A stretch of DNA of 33,443 bases from Zestomonas carbonaria (GCF_904061905.1 NZ_CAJFCI010000070.1:1-33443), one strand, 5' to 3'. Counted from the first letter of the stretch, positions 24,814 through 33,302 are shown. Notes: a model not told the origin generated them from the sequence alone. Program-made: numbers and translations.

Positions 24814-25901
24814 TGAGTAGTCCGGTATTCGATCCGGCGGCCTACGCCGCCCAGTTGCAAGACAAGACCGCCCGCCTGCGCGAGCTGCTGGCGCCCTTCG
24901 ACGCGCCTGAGCCGCAGGTGTTCGATTCGCCGCGCGAGCACTATCGCCTGCGCGCCGAATTCCGCCTGTGGCGCGAGGGCGAGGACCGCCACTACGCCAT
25001 GTTCGCGCCGGGCGACAAGCGCACGCCGATCCTGATCGACGACTTCCCCATCGCCAGCGCGCGCATCAACGAACTGATGCCGCGCCTGAAGGCCGCCTGG
25101 CAGGCCAGCGCGACGCTGAGCTTCAAGCTGTTCCAGGTCGAATTCCTCACCACCCTGGCCGGTGACGCGCTGATCACCCTGTGCTACCACCGCCCGCTGG
25201 ATGCCGCCTGGCAGGCCGAGGCCGAGGGCCTGGCCGGCGAGCTGGGCGTCAGCCTGGTCGGCCGTTCGCGCGGCCAGCGCCTGGTGATCGGTCGCGACTA
25301 TGCGGAAGAAGAGCTGGAAGTGGCCGGCCGCCGCTTCCGCTACCGCCAGCCGGAGGGCGCCTTCACCCAGCCCAACGGCATGGTCTGCCAGAAGATGCTG
25401 GAGTGGGCCTACGCGGCGCTCGGCGAACGCGGCGACGATCTGCTGGAGCTGTACTGCGGCAACGGCAACTTCACCCTGCCGCTGGCCACCCGCGTGCGCC
25501 GGGTGCTGGCCACCGAGATCAGCAAGACCTCGGTGAACGCCGCGCTGGCCAACCTGGAAGACAACGGCATCGACAACGTGACCCTGGTGCGCCTGTCCGC
25601 CGAGGAACTGACCGAAGCGCTCAACGAGGTGCGGCCGTTCCGCCGCCTGGCCGGCATCGACCTGAAGAGCTACGAGTTCGGCATCGTGTTCGTCGACCCG
25701 CCGCGCGCCGGCATGGACCCGGACACCTGCGAGCTGACCCGCCGCTTCTCCCGCATCCTCTACATCTCCTGCAACCCGGAGACCCTGGCGGCGAACATCG
25801 CCCAGTTGCACGACACCCACCGGGTCACCCGCTGCGCACTGTTCGACCAGTTCCCCTACACCCACCACATGGAAGCCGGCGTGCTGCTGGAGCGCCGCTG
25901 A
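24813..25901 (+). CDS. trmA: tRNA (uracil-5-)-methyltransferase TrmA
   Basis: A 362-residue SAM-dependent enzyme that makes 5-methyluridine at position 54 of the T-loop of tRNA. The SAM-binding motif is [17 protein letters not shown]; the [10 protein letters not shown] motif, the nucleophilic Cys in [11 protein letters not shown], and the C-terminal general base in [15 protein letters not shown] are present. The N-terminal half has the TrmA-specific [13 protein letters not shown] and [13 protein letters not shown] segments. The length matches the family (about 362-366). The ATG overlaps the stop of the permease gene by one base; no obvious functional link to purine transport is known. Confidence 0.98.
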   Translation: MSSPVFDPAAYAAQLQDKTARLRELLAPFDAPEPQVFDSPREHYRLRAEFRLWREGEDRHYAMFAPGDKRTPILIDDFPIASARINELMPRLKAAWQASATLSFKLFQVEFLTTLAGDALITLCYHRPLDAAWQAEAEGLAGELGVSLVGRSRGQRLVIGRDYAEEELEVAGRRFRYRQPEGAFTQPNGMVCQKMLEWAYAALGERGDDLLELYCGNGNFTLPLATRVRRVLATEISKTSVNAALANLEDNGIDNVTLVRLSAEELTEALNEVRPFRRLAGIDLKSYEFGIVFVDPPRAGMDPDTCELTRRFSRILYISCNPETLAANIAQLHDTHRVTRCALFDQFPYTHHMEAGVLLERR

Positions 25902-25910
25902 GGTTCCGGG

Positions 25911-26375
25911 TCAGGCTTGCGGCGGCGCCTCGTCGCCCGCCGCCGGCTGGGGCCGTTCATCTTCATCCGCCGGCGCCACAGCCTGCCGGTCCTCGCGATC
26001 CAGCCGCCACAGCGCCAGGCCCGCCAGCAGGGCGGTGAACAACTTCACCGCCAACGAAGAGAAGTCATCGAGCAGGACGTCGTCGCTATCCAGCCACAGC
26101 GCCGTCAGGCGCGCCAGGGCCAGCGTCGACTGCAACAGGATCAACAGCACCAGACCACCGCGTATCCTGTCGCGGTCGCGCATGGTCCACGCCAGGTACA
26201 GCGCGAGGCCGACCTGGAAGCCCCCATGGAACACCCGGGTGTTGATCACCGAGATGCTCTCCATCAGCAGAATACCGTTGAGGTTGGCCATTTCGTAGGG
26301 CCGCAGCCAATAGGCCAATCCCATGCCCCCCAGCACCACGACCTGAATGGCCAGGATGATTCGCGCGAAAATCAT
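25911..26375 (-). CDS. DUF4345-family membrane protein
   Basis: A 154-residue protein with four predicted membrane helices: ARIILAIQVVVLGGMGLAYW, VFHGGFQVGLALYLAW, GGLVLLILLQSTLALARLTAL and LAVKLFTALLAGLALW. The segment PYEMANLNGILLMESISVINTRVFHGGFQVG is characteristic of DUF4345. A Pro/Glu/Asp-rich tail follows. The function of the family is unknown. AAAGAGG precedes the ATG at 26375. It is convergent with trmA (9-bp gap) and divergent from the DUF411 gene. Confidence 0.82.
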   Translation of the reverse strand: MIFARIILAIQVVVLGGMGLAYWLRPYEMANLNGILLMESISVINTRVFHGGFQVGLALYLAWTMRDRDRIRGGLVLLILLQSTLALARLTALWLDSDDVLLDDFSSLAVKLFTALLAGLALWRLDREDRQAVAPADEDERPQPAAGDEAPPQA

Positions 26376-26535
26376 TGCGTCTTGCCTCTTTCCTAACCCT
26401 GCAAAGACCGGCCAAACGCGATTTCGTTCGCGCCGCTCGCCCGAATCCGCTCGACGAGAACATCCGGACACAGCCACGGCTTGGCGCCCACCGCGTCGGC
26501 GACTAAGCTGGACCACCCGCCTTCAGGATTCCCCC

Positions 26536-26970
26536 ATGCGCCGTCTACTCCTCCTCACCGCCCTGCTCGCCGGCTTCGCCCAGGCTGGCGAAAAGCTCGC
26601 CATCGACGTCCATCGCGACGCCAACTGCGGCTGCTGCAAGGCCTGGATCAGCCATCTGCAGGACAATGGATTCCAGGTCAACGACCATGTCGAGACGGAC
26701 ATGGCGGCGGTCAAGACCCGCCTCGGCGTGCCCCACGGCCTGGGCTCGTGCCACACCGGCGTGATCGACGGCAAGTTCGTCGAAGGCCACGTGCCGGCCG
26801 CCGACATCCACAAGCTGCGCCAACGCCCCGACCTGCTCGGCGCCGCGGTGCCGGGCATGCCGCTGGGTTCGCCGGGCATGGAGATCGGCGAGCGCCGCGA
26901 CGCCTACCAGGTGATCGTCCTGGACCGCGACGGGCAACAGCACGTACTGGCCGACTACCCAGCCGACTAG
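26536..26970 (+). CDS. Exported DUF411-family metal-binding protein
   Basis: A 144-residue protein with a signal peptide (MRRLLLLTALLAGFAQA|GEK) and the DUF411 core: NCGCCKAWISHLQDNGF near the mature N-terminus and GLGSCHTGVIDGKFVEGHVPA further on. The clustered Cys residues (three, then one) are those expected to bind a soft metal; I recall that the copper-cluster protein CopG belongs to this family. No copper-resistance genes lie nearby, so copper homeostasis is only suggested by family. It ends ADYPAD. A zinc-protease gene follows after 63 bp in the same direction. Confidence 0.85.
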   Translation: MRRLLLLTALLAGFAQAGEKLAIDVHRDANCGCCKAWISHLQDNGFQVNDHVETDMAAVKTRLGVPHGLGSCHTGVIDGKFVEGHVPAADIHKLRQRPDLLGAAVPGMPLGSPGMEIGERRDAYQVIVLDRDGQQHVLADYPAD

Positions 26971-27033
26971 AGGACTGGCGCCGAGCCCCCGCAGGGGCAA
27001 CACTCAAGAAGCTGAGCCCCCGAGGAAGCCGAC

Positions 27034-27915
27034 ATGCTCTGGAAAAAAGCCCGACGCAGCGACAACGTGGTGGATGCCCGTGGCAGCGGAGGAGGCCGTA
27101 TGCGGATCGGCGGCGGCAAGGGCCTGAGCCTTGCCGCGATCGCCGTGGTCGTGGTGATCGGCCTGATCAGCGGCCAGGACCCGCTGCAGATCCTCGGCAA
27201 CGTGGTCAACATGAGCCAGCAGACCACCAGCGTTACCGCGCCCACCCAGGGCCGCGCCCCGGCGGCCAACGACGAAGAGAGCGAATTCGTCCGCGCCGTG
27301 CTCGGCGACACCGAGGACACCTGGCGGGCGATCTTCCAGCAGGCCGGCCAGCAGTACCAGGACCCGAAACTCATCCTGTTCCGCGGAGGGGTGAACTCCG
27401 CCTGCGGCTTCGCCTCCTCGGCCACCGGCCCCTTCTATTGCCCCGGCGACCGCCAGGTCTACCTCGACCTCGACTTCTTCCGCGAAATGGAACAACGCTT
27501 CGCCGCCGCTGGCGACTTCGCCCAGGCCTACGTGATCGCCCACGAGGTCGGCCACCATGTGCAGACCCTGCTCGGCATCAGCTCGCGAATCAACGCCGCC
27601 CGCCAGCGCGGCGAACGCATGGAAGGCGACAACGGCCTGCTGGTCCGCCAGGAACTACAGGCCGACTGCCTGGCCGGCGTCTGGGCCTACCACGCCCAGC
27701 AACGCCTGAACTGGCTGGAGCCCGGCGACGTGGAAGAAGCCCTGAACGCCGCCAACGCCATCGGCGACGACCGCCTGCAACAGCAATCGCGCGGCCGCGT
27801 GGTCCCCGACTCCTTCACCCACGGCACTTCGGAACAGCGCGTGCGCTGGTTCAAGATGGGCTTCGAGGGTGGGCAGGTTGGGAAGTGCGATACGTTCAAG
27901 GTGGCTCGGTTGTAG
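27034..27915 (+). CDS. ypfJ: YpfJ-type putative neutral zinc metallopeptidase
   Basis: A 293-residue membrane-anchored protein. A short basic N-terminus precedes one transmembrane segment (about 31-47), so the catalytic part is periplasmic. The zinc motif is H170-E-V-G-H174 in YVIAHEVGHHVQ, with a likely third ligand in RQELQADCLAG. The FxRGGVNSACGFASSATGPFYCPGD segment, with two cysteines, is diagnostic of the Zn_peptidase (PF04228, YpfJ) family. The physiological substrate is unknown. GAGGAAG (22-28 of the 27 kb row) precedes the ATG at 27034. The gene ends 50 bp before the first of two palindromic repeats. Confidence 0.93.
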   Translation: MLWKKARRSDNVVDARGSGGGRMRIGGGKGLSLAAIAVVVVIGLISGQDPLQILGNVVNMSQQTTSVTAPTQGRAPAANDEESEFVRAVLGDTEDTWRAIFQQAGQQYQDPKLILFRGGVNSACGFASSATGPFYCPGDRQVYLDLDFFREMEQRFAAAGDFAQAYVIAHEVGHHVQTLLGISSRINAARQRGERMEGDNGLLVRQELQADCLAGVWAYHAQQRLNWLEPGDVEEALNAANAIGDDRLQQQSRGRVVPDSFTHGTSEQRVRWFKMGFEGGQVGKCDTFKVARL

Positions 27916-27964
27916 TTTGTATGGCTCGTTCCTGAGTGCGATCGAAGACTTGGGGATAACGAGC

Positions 27965-28094
27965 CTCCGTCCCTCACCCTCTCCCAAAGGGAGAGGAGAC
28001 TGGATCGGTGTAAGCCGTGACACGGTGCTCAAAAGGTGAGCACGGATAACTCCCCTCTCCCCCCCGGGAGAGGGGCCGGGGGTGAGGGACGGAG
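27965..28094. repeat. Palindromic element, copy A (3' side of the DUF559 gene)
   Basis: A 130-bp element with 15-bp terminal inverted repeats: CTCCGTCCCTCACCC (27965-27979) and its complement (28080-28094). Inside are three hairpins: CCTCTCCC-AAA-GGGAGAGG (27978-27996), GTGCTCA/TGAGCAC (28025-28031 with 28037-28043), and a CCCCTCTCCC/GGGAGAGGGG hairpin near the right end. It starts 49 bp after the metallopeptidase gene and its right end is 5 bp from the DUF559 stop codon. Confidence 0.85.
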
Positions 28095-28099
28095 ATTCG

Positions 28100-28465
28100 C
28101 TATTCCCCAACCTCCAGCAAAATACGCTCTAGCACAGCCGTCAGCTCCACCATCACATCCCGACTGCTGAACCTCAGTATGTGGATTCCCTTGGACCTCA
28201 GATAGCCGTCGCGTCGCTGGTCATATCGAACCCCATCCGCGCTGAGATGCTGCCCACCATCCAGCTCGATGGCGAGCGATCTTTCCTGGCAATAGAAATC
28301 CAACACATAGGGCGGAAAAGGATGCTGGCGGCGGAACTTGCAGCCTCCGATCTGCCGGGCGCGCAGGTGGCGCCAGAGCAGGTTTTCGGCGTCAGTGGCG
28401 CTGGTGCGGAGTTCGCGAGTAAATGCCAGCTTTTCGGTATCGAGCGGCAGCTTTTTGCGTGTCAT
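28100..28465 (-). CDS. DUF559 family Vsr-like endonuclease-related protein
   Basis: A 121-residue protein of the DUF559 family, which shares a fold with very-short-patch-repair and other PD-(D/E)xK nucleases. The N-terminal TSATDAENLLWRHLRARQIGGCKFRRQHP is the family signature. The putative active site is Asp56 in YVLDFYC and Glu67-x-Asp69 in AIELDGGQH, with Gln72 and His73 following. The end is LRFSSRDVMVELTAVLERI. AAGGAAA precedes the ATG at 28465. The gene is flanked on both sides by copies of a palindromic element in the same orientation: its stop lies next to copy A and its start about 45 bp from copy B. No substrate or partner is known. Confidence 0.9.
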   Translation of the reverse strand: MTRKKLPLDTEKLAFTRELRTSATDAENLLWRHLRARQIGGCKFRRQHPFPPYVLDFYCQERSLAIELDGGQHLSADGVRYDQRRDGYLRSKGIHILRFSSRDVMVELTAVLERILLEVGE

Positions 28466-28497
28466 GGGGTTTCCTTCCGTGGAAATCCGACATTCGG

Positions 28498-28626
28498 CCC
28501 CTCCCCCTAACCCTCTCCCAGAGGGAGAGGGGACTGGATCGGTGTGAGCCGTGACACCGTGCTCAAAAGGTGAGCACGGATATCTCCCCCTCCCTCCGGG
28601 AGAGGGGCCGGGGGTGAGGGACCGAG
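28498..28626. repeat. Palindromic element, copy B (5' side of the DUF559 gene)
   Basis: A direct repeat of copy A. From CCCTCTCCC at 28511 to ACCGAG at 28626 it matches 27977-28094 with about six substitutions and a short length difference in the C-rich part. The central hairpin is better here, CCGTGCTCA (28557-28565) with TGAGCACGG (28571-28579). The left arm reads CCCCTCCCCCTAACCC instead of GTCCCTCACCC, so the terminal inverted repeat is degraded. Lying directly upstream of DUF559, it may contain that gene's promoter. Confidence 0.85.
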
Positions 28627-28654
28627 CCCGATACCCACACGAAATCCCCGCCCC

Positions 28655-29242
28655 TCACAACATCCCCAACAACTCCCCACAATCCCGCGCGAAGGCATCG
28701 GCCAGTTCCGGCCAGGGATTCTCCGGCAGGTTGACCAGCACCCCGAAGGCACCGGCGGCCCGCGCGCAGTCGAGGTCGAAGCGGTAGTCGCCGACCATCA
28801 CCAGTTCACCCGGCGCCACGCCCCACTGCCCGGCCAGGTGCAGCAAGCCGCTGGGGTCGGGCTTGGGTGGCGCCTCGCCGCGGCCGATCACGTCGCAACT
28901 GGCGAAGCAGTCGCCGAGGCCGATGGCGCCGAGGGTCAGCAGGGCCAGTTCGTGGGCGTTGCGGGTGAGGATGCCGAGCCGGCAGCCGCGTTCGTGCAGT
29001 TCGCGGACCAGCGCCACCGCGCCCGGTGCGGCCTGCGAGCCGATGGCCAATTCGCGTTCGTGCTCCAGCAGCCAGGCGTGCTTGGCCGCCGCTTCGTCGT
29101 CGGGCAGGGCGGCCAGGTGGTGGAGGATGTCGTCCTCCGCCGGGATGTTCAGCGCGCGGCGGATCGCGGCGAAGTCATGCACCGCCACGGTCAGGGTGCC
29201 GTCCATGTCGAACACCCAGTGGCGGGCCTGGCGCAGTTTCAC
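28655..29242 (-). CDS. HAD-superfamily hydrolase
   Basis: A 195-residue phosphatase-like HAD enzyme. Motif I is WVFDMDGTLT with nucleophile Asp12 and acid/base Asp14; motif II is LGILTRNAHE; motif III is the Lys in PPKPDPSGL; motif IV is MVGDYRFDLDCARAAGA. A helical cap follows motif I. The substrate is unknown; the type resembles small phosphoglycolate/sugar-phosphate phosphatases. The start is GTG at 29242, overlapping the TGA of tesB as GTGA, so translation is coupled to tesB; the extension upstream inside tesB has no support. The stop lies 29 bp from repeat copy B. Confidence 0.88.
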   Translation of the reverse strand: MKLRQARHWVFDMDGTLTVAVHDFAAIRRALNIPAEDDILHHLAALPDDEAAAKHAWLLEHERELAIGSQAAPGAVALVRELHERGCRLGILTRNAHELALLTLGAIGLGDCFASCDVIGRGEAPPKPDPSGLLHLAGQWGVAPGELVMVGDYRFDLDCARAAGAFGVLVNLPENPWPELADAFARDCGELLGML

Positions 29243-30108
29243 ATCCAGTCCTCGCGCTTGCGGATCAGGCCTTCCTGGGCCACCGAGGCGACCAGTTGGC
29301 CATCGCGGTTGAACACGCTGCCCCGGGCGAAACCGCGCGCATTGCCGGACCAGGGGCTGTCCATGGCGTACAGCAGCCAGTCGTCGGCGCGCAGGTCGCG
29401 GTGGAACCACAGCGCGTGGTCGAGGCTGGCCACCTGCATGAACTTGTCCCACACCGAGATGCCGTGGGGCAGCATCGAGGTGGTCAGCAGGCCGAAGTCC
29501 GATGCGTAGGCGAGGATGTACTTGTGCAGCGCGGGGAGGTCAGGGAGGGTGCCGTCGGCGCGGAACCAGACGTACTTGACCGGCTCGCCAGGGGCCGGGT
29601 CGTAGGGGTTGTCGGCGGTCACCGGGCGGATCTCGATGGGCTTGGCGCAGAGCAGCTTGTCGCGCACGTGGTCGGAGACGCGCTGGGCGTTGCGGCGGGT
29701 GATCTCCAGCTCCGAAGGAAGGTTCTCCGGGCCCGGCACCTGCGGCATGGTGATCTGGTGCTCGTAGCCGTCCTCGTCGTACTGGAACGAGGCGCTGCAG
29801 AAGAAGATCGGCTTGCCCTTCTGGATCGCGGTGACCCGGCGGGTGCTGAAGCTGCCGCCGTCGCGCACCCGGTCGACGTTGTAGACCACCGGCAACGAGG
29901 CGTCGCCGGGGCGCAGGAAATAGCCGTGCAGGGAATGCACGTGGCGGTCGTCCTCGACCGTCTGGCTGGCGGCGGACAAGGACTGGCCGAGCACCTGCCC
30001 CCCGAACAACTGGCGGAAACCGAGGTCCTGGCTGGCGCCGCGAAACAGGTTCTCCTCGATGGCTTCCAGGCTCAGTAATGCGACCAGATCATCCAGCACT
30101 CGACTCAT
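29239..30108 (-). CDS. tesB: Acyl-CoA thioesterase II
   Basis: A 289-residue double-hotdog thioesterase that hydrolyses medium- and long-chain acyl-CoA in the cytosol. Hotdog 1 contains FGGQVLGQSLSAASQTV and HSLHGYFLRPGDASLPVVY; hotdog 2 contains YASDFGLLTTSMLPHG, SLDHALWFHRDLRADDWLLY and GSVFNRDGQLVASVAQEGL, where the Asp, the Thr pair and the Gln correspond to the TesB catalytic Asp-Thr-Gln set. AGAGGAG precedes the ATG at 30108. It follows the SagB-like gene by 4 bp and overlaps the HAD gene at its end, forming a tight leftward operon. Confidence 0.95.
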   Translation of the reverse strand: MSRVLDDLVALLSLEAIEENLFRGASQDLGFRQLFGGQVLGQSLSAASQTVEDDRHVHSLHGYFLRPGDASLPVVYNVDRVRDGGSFSTRRVTAIQKGKPIFFCSASFQYDEDGYEHQITMPQVPGPENLPSELEITRRNAQRVSDHVRDKLLCAKPIEIRPVTADNPYDPAPGEPVKYVWFRADGTLPDLPALHKYILAYASDFGLLTTSMLPHGISVWDKFMQVASLDHALWFHRDLRADDWLLYAMDSPWSGNARGFARGSVFNRDGQLVASVAQEGLIRKREDWM

Positions 30109-30112
30109 ACGG

Positions 30113-31720
30113 CTACTCCTCTGCGCCACCGCTCTCCGGCGGTCTGCGTGGTTCTTGATAGGCCGGCAGGGATGTCAGGCGTTCGTCCCACTCCGCGCGG
30201 CCGAGGGTGAAATGGTAAAGGCTTTGCCAGCGGCTGTCGGCAAGACCGAGCAATTCGTGTACCGCATCGTCGAAGAAACAGCCGATCCCGGTGCCCGACA
30301 GCCCGGCCGCCTCGGCTTCCAGATAGAGCAGTTGGCCGATCTGCCCACATTCCCAGTAAAGCCGAGGGTATAGCCAGGCGCCCTCCTCCAGGGCCTGGTC
30401 GAAACGCGCCAGCATGGCCAGGGCCAGGCAGCCATCGGCAGCGATGTCCTGGCCGCAGGACAGGAAACCGGCCAGCCCGCGCGCGTCGCCCTCCAGCAGG
30501 CGATAGAGCGGCAGCTCGCCGTCCAGGCGCTGCCAGAGGAAATCCCCGCCCAGCTCCTGCGGTCGGTCCTCGCCGCGCACCAGCCAGTACAGCCCCGGCT
30601 CCAGTCCCTGCACACGGTGGACGAACAGCAGCAGGTCGACCCGTGGCGGCTCGCCGGTCAGCGCGAAAGGCACTGGCGAATGCGCCGGCAGCAGGCGGCG
30701 CAGCCAGGCGAACAGCAGTTCGGCATGGATGCCGGCCTTGCCGTCCAGGGACTGGGCGCTGCGCCGCCGGTGCAGCAGCGGGCGCAGCGGCAGGCCGGGG
30801 TTGTCGTCGCGCGGACTGGCGGATGGCTGGCTCCAGGGCAGCGCCGGCAATGCCGGGGCACGGCACAGCGCATGGACACGCGCCAGCTCCGGCCAGTCGC
30901 GGTACTGGCGCGAGAGGCGGTTCGGCGATCCGTACAGATCGAGCGCTTCCAGGCTGAGCAGCAGCTCTTCCGGCAGGTGTGGCTCCGCGTCCTGCGGCGG
31001 GCCGATCCACAGCAGGCAGTCGGCATGTTCGGCCTCGTGGAAACCATCGCGGTCCAGACCGAGCAGCGTGTCCACACGCACCTCGGCGATCCCCCTCAAC
31101 AGGCGCACCTGCCAGCCCAGCTCGCTGGCGGCGGTGGCGACGCAGGCCAGGGCGTGGCCAAGATCGTGCTGGCAATAGCGGTAAGCGCGCTCGCCGTACT
31201 TCCAGGCCTCGCGCCAGGGAATGCTGGCCAGGGCGAGCAGGAAACCGCCAGGCGGAAGGCTTTCTCGCAGGCGCTCGCCAAGCATCGCTGGCAGCTCGGC
31301 GCGCACTTCCAGGGCATGGGCGTCCGGCGCGTAGTGGACCAGCAGCCCGCTCTCCTCCAGCGTGCCGGGCGGCAGCAGCAGGTAGGCTTCGGTCGGGTGC
31401 AGGTTGCCGGACGAGGGATTGACCCGCAGCGCCCAGCGGCTGCCGCCAGCCTCCTTCCAGGCGGAGATCGCCAGGCTGTCGTAGAGCAGTTGCGAGAGGC
31501 TGGCGCGATCCAGCGGGGCCGGTGCGCCGAGGGGACCGGCGAACACCGCGTCGTAGCGCGGCGACTCCTCCTGCGGGCGATGCCACAGCTCGATCGACCG
31601 CGCCCCGGCATAGCGGCGGAACGGCGCCGGCTGGGTCGCCCAGTCCAGGTGGCCGGGACCGGGCGCGAAGCGGTCCGGGCGGTGCTTGCTCAGCTCGTGG
31701 TAGGCGCGGACTTCATCCAT
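30113..31720 (-). CDS. SagB-like protein with two tandem nitroreductase-type domains
   Basis: A 535-residue cytosolic protein with two related nitroreductase/SagB-dehydrogenase modules in one chain. Module 1 (about 60-240) has LSQLLYDSLAISAW, ALRVNPSSGNLHPTEAYLLLP (FMN-loop signature) and YRYCQHDLGHALACVATAASELGWQVRLL. Module 2 (about 315-520) has LRPLLHRRRSAQSLDG, VHRVQGLEPGLYWLV, and YWECGQIGQLLYLEAEAAGLSGTGIGCFFDD. Single-domain SagB enzymes oxidise azolines in peptide toxins; here there is no precursor peptide or cyclodehydratase in sight, so the substrate is unknown. GGGAGG precedes ATG 31720. It overlaps the GNAT gene by 8 bp and is followed 4 bp later by tesB. Confidence 0.85.
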   Translation of the reverse strand: MDEVRAYHELSKHRPDRFAPGPGHLDWATQPAPFRRYAGARSIELWHRPQEESPRYDAVFAGPLGAPAPLDRASLSQLLYDSLAISAWKEAGGSRWALRVNPSSGNLHPTEAYLLLPPGTLEESGLLVHYAPDAHALEVRAELPAMLGERLRESLPPGGFLLALASIPWREAWKYGERAYRYCQHDLGHALACVATAASELGWQVRLLRGIAEVRVDTLLGLDRDGFHEAEHADCLLWIGPPQDAEPHLPEELLLSLEALDLYGSPNRLSRQYRDWPELARVHALCRAPALPALPWSQPSASPRDDNPGLPLRPLLHRRRSAQSLDGKAGIHAELLFAWLRRLLPAHSPVPFALTGEPPRVDLLLFVHRVQGLEPGLYWLVRGEDRPQELGGDFLWQRLDGELPLYRLLEGDARGLAGFLSCGQDIAADGCLALAMLARFDQALEEGAWLYPRLYWECGQIGQLLYLEAEAAGLSGTGIGCFFDDAVHELLGLADSRWQSLYHFTLGRAEWDERLTSLPAYQEPRRPPESGGAEE

Positions 31721-32279
31721 GGGCGGCCTCCCATTCATCGCGGCGCAGCCGGTAGAGCACATGCGGACGCAGCGGATGCCCGGCCGATATCAGGGGATGC
31801 TCGAAATCGCCGGCCGGGTCGCGGCGCATGCCGATGGCCTCCATCACCCGCCGCGACGGCTGGTTGCCGGTCGTGGTGAAGGAGACGATCTCCTCCAGTC
31901 CCAAGCGACCGAAGCCGCAGGCCAGGGCCGCTCGCGCCGCCTCGCTGGCCAGCCCCTGGCCCCAGTGCATGCGAGCCAACCGCCAGCCGATCTCCACCGC
32001 CGGCGCGAAGTGCACCTCGAAGCTCACCTTCAACAGGCCAGTGAAGCCTATCAGTTCGCCGCTGTCGCGCCGCTCCAGCGCCCACAGGCCGAAGCCATGC
32101 TCGTCGAAATGGGCACGGATACGGCCGAGCAACGCCGCGCTTTCATCCTGGCCCAGCGGCGCGGGAAAGTGGCGCATCACCTCGGGATCGGCGCTCAGCG
32201 CGGCCAGCGCCGGCAGGTCCTCGTCGCGCCAGCGACGCAGGTGCAGGCGCGCGCTTTCCAGTTCGATCGGTTCGGCCAT
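31713..32279 (-). CDS. GNAT-family N-acetyltransferase (RimJ/RimL-like)
   Basis: A 188-residue acetyltransferase of the RimJ/RimL branch. It has ESARLHLRRWRDEDLPALAAL at the N-terminus, FGLWALERRDSGELIGFTGLL, the acetyl-CoA loop MHWGQGLASEAARAALACGF, and IVSFTTTGNQPSRRVMEAIGM near the end. The substrate is unknown; this branch often acts on small molecules or protein N-termini. The start at 32279 (GGAG upstream) was preferred because it gives a compact N-terminus MAEPIELES; in-frame ATGs at 32297 and 32306 are alternatives. It heads the GNAT-SagB-tesB-HAD run and is divergent from the deacetylase gene, 58 bp away. Confidence 0.9.
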   Translation of the reverse strand: MAEPIELESARLHLRRWRDEDLPALAALSADPEVMRHFPAPLGQDESAALLGRIRAHFDEHGFGLWALERRDSGELIGFTGLLKVSFEVHFAPAVEIGWRLARMHWGQGLASEAARAALACGFGRLGLEEIVSFTTTGNQPSRRVMEAIGMRRDPAGDFEHPLISAGHPLRPHVLYRLRRDEWEAAHG

Positions 32280-32337
32280 CTCGGCGCTCCAGCTCATCTC
32301 GGTCATACTGCGGTCATCGCCACGGAGCGCCCATTGT

Positions 32338-33246
32338 ATGCCCCTTCCGCTGGTCTACCACGACGACTACAGCCCGCCCTTCCCGGCCGGGCATCGCTTT
32401 CCGATGGAGAAGTTCCGCCTGCTCCGTGACCATCTCGTGAACAGCGGCCTGACCAACGACGCCGACCTGCTGCGCCCCGAGCCGTGCTCGCGGGAAGTGC
32501 TCGCCCTGGCTCACTGCCCGGACTATATCGAGCGCTTCCTGAGCGGCGAGCTGACCGCCACCGAGCAACGCCGCCTCGGCCTGCCCTGGAGCGAGGCCCT
32601 GGCGCGGCGCACCGTGCGCGCGGTGGGCGGCTCGCTGCTGGCCGCCGAGCTGGCCCTGGAACACGGCCTGGCCTGCCACCTGGCCGGCGGCACCCACCAC
32701 GCCCACTACGACCACGCTTCCGGCTTCTGCATCTTCAACGACCTGGCCATCGTCGCCCGCTACCTGCTGGAAGCCGGCAAGGTCGGCCGGGTACTGATCT
32801 TCGACTGCGACGTGCACCAGGGCGACGGCACCGCGTGCCTGCTCGAACACATCCCCGACGCCGTCACCGTGTCGCTGCACTGCGAGAAGAACTTCCCGGC
32901 GCGCAAGGCGCGCAGCGACTGGGACATCCCGCTGCCGACAGGCATGGGCGACGCCGATTACCTCAAGGTGGTCGACGACAGCCTGAACTACCTGCTGCCG
33001 CTCTACCAGCCGGACCTGATGCTCTACGACGCCGGCGTGGACGTGCACCGCGACGACGCCCTCGGGCATCTGCACCTCAGCGACGCCGGCATCGCCGCCC
33101 GCGACGAAGCCGTGCTGCGTCACTGCCGCGAGCGCGACATTCCGGTGGCGGGAGTGATCGGCGGCGGCTACGACAAGGACCGCGCGGCGCTGGCGCGGCG
33201 GCATGGGTTGTTGCATCACAGTGCGGCAAGGGTGTGGGAGGTGTGA
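32338..33246 (+). CDS. Histone-deacetylase-superfamily (class IV/AcuC-like) amidohydrolase
   Basis: A 302-residue zinc hydrolase. The active-site pair is His120-His121 in AGGTHHAHYDHASGFCIFNDLA; zinc ligands are Asp158 and His160 (FDCDVHQGDGTA) and Asp235 (YDAGVDVHRDD); the Tyr-bearing end is VIGGGYDKD. Family members deacetylate lysines, acetylpolyamines or small amides; the bacterial substrate here is unknown. The short form and GFCIFNDLA resemble the class IV (HDAC11-like) branch more than AcuC. A GNAT acetyltransferase is divergently transcribed 58 bp away. ATG 32338 starts MPLPLVYHDDYSP; GGAG lies 11 bp upstream. It ends just before a repeat-rich tail. Confidence 0.93.
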   Translation: MPLPLVYHDDYSPPFPAGHRFPMEKFRLLRDHLVNSGLTNDADLLRPEPCSREVLALAHCPDYIERFLSGELTATEQRRLGLPWSEALARRTVRAVGGSLLAAELALEHGLACHLAGGTHHAHYDHASGFCIFNDLAIVARYLLEAGKVGRVLIFDCDVHQGDGTACLLEHIPDAVTVSLHCEKNFPARKARSDWDIPLPTGMGDADYLKVVDDSLNYLLPLYQPDLMLYDAGVDVHRDDALGHLHLSDAGIAARDEAVLRHCRERDIPVAGVIGGGYDKDRAALARRHGLLHHSAARVWEV

Positions 33247-33302
33247 AGTTGCCTGGGGTTTAGCACTGCGTGGCTGGTCGGTTAGGGCACATAGGACAGT
33301 CC

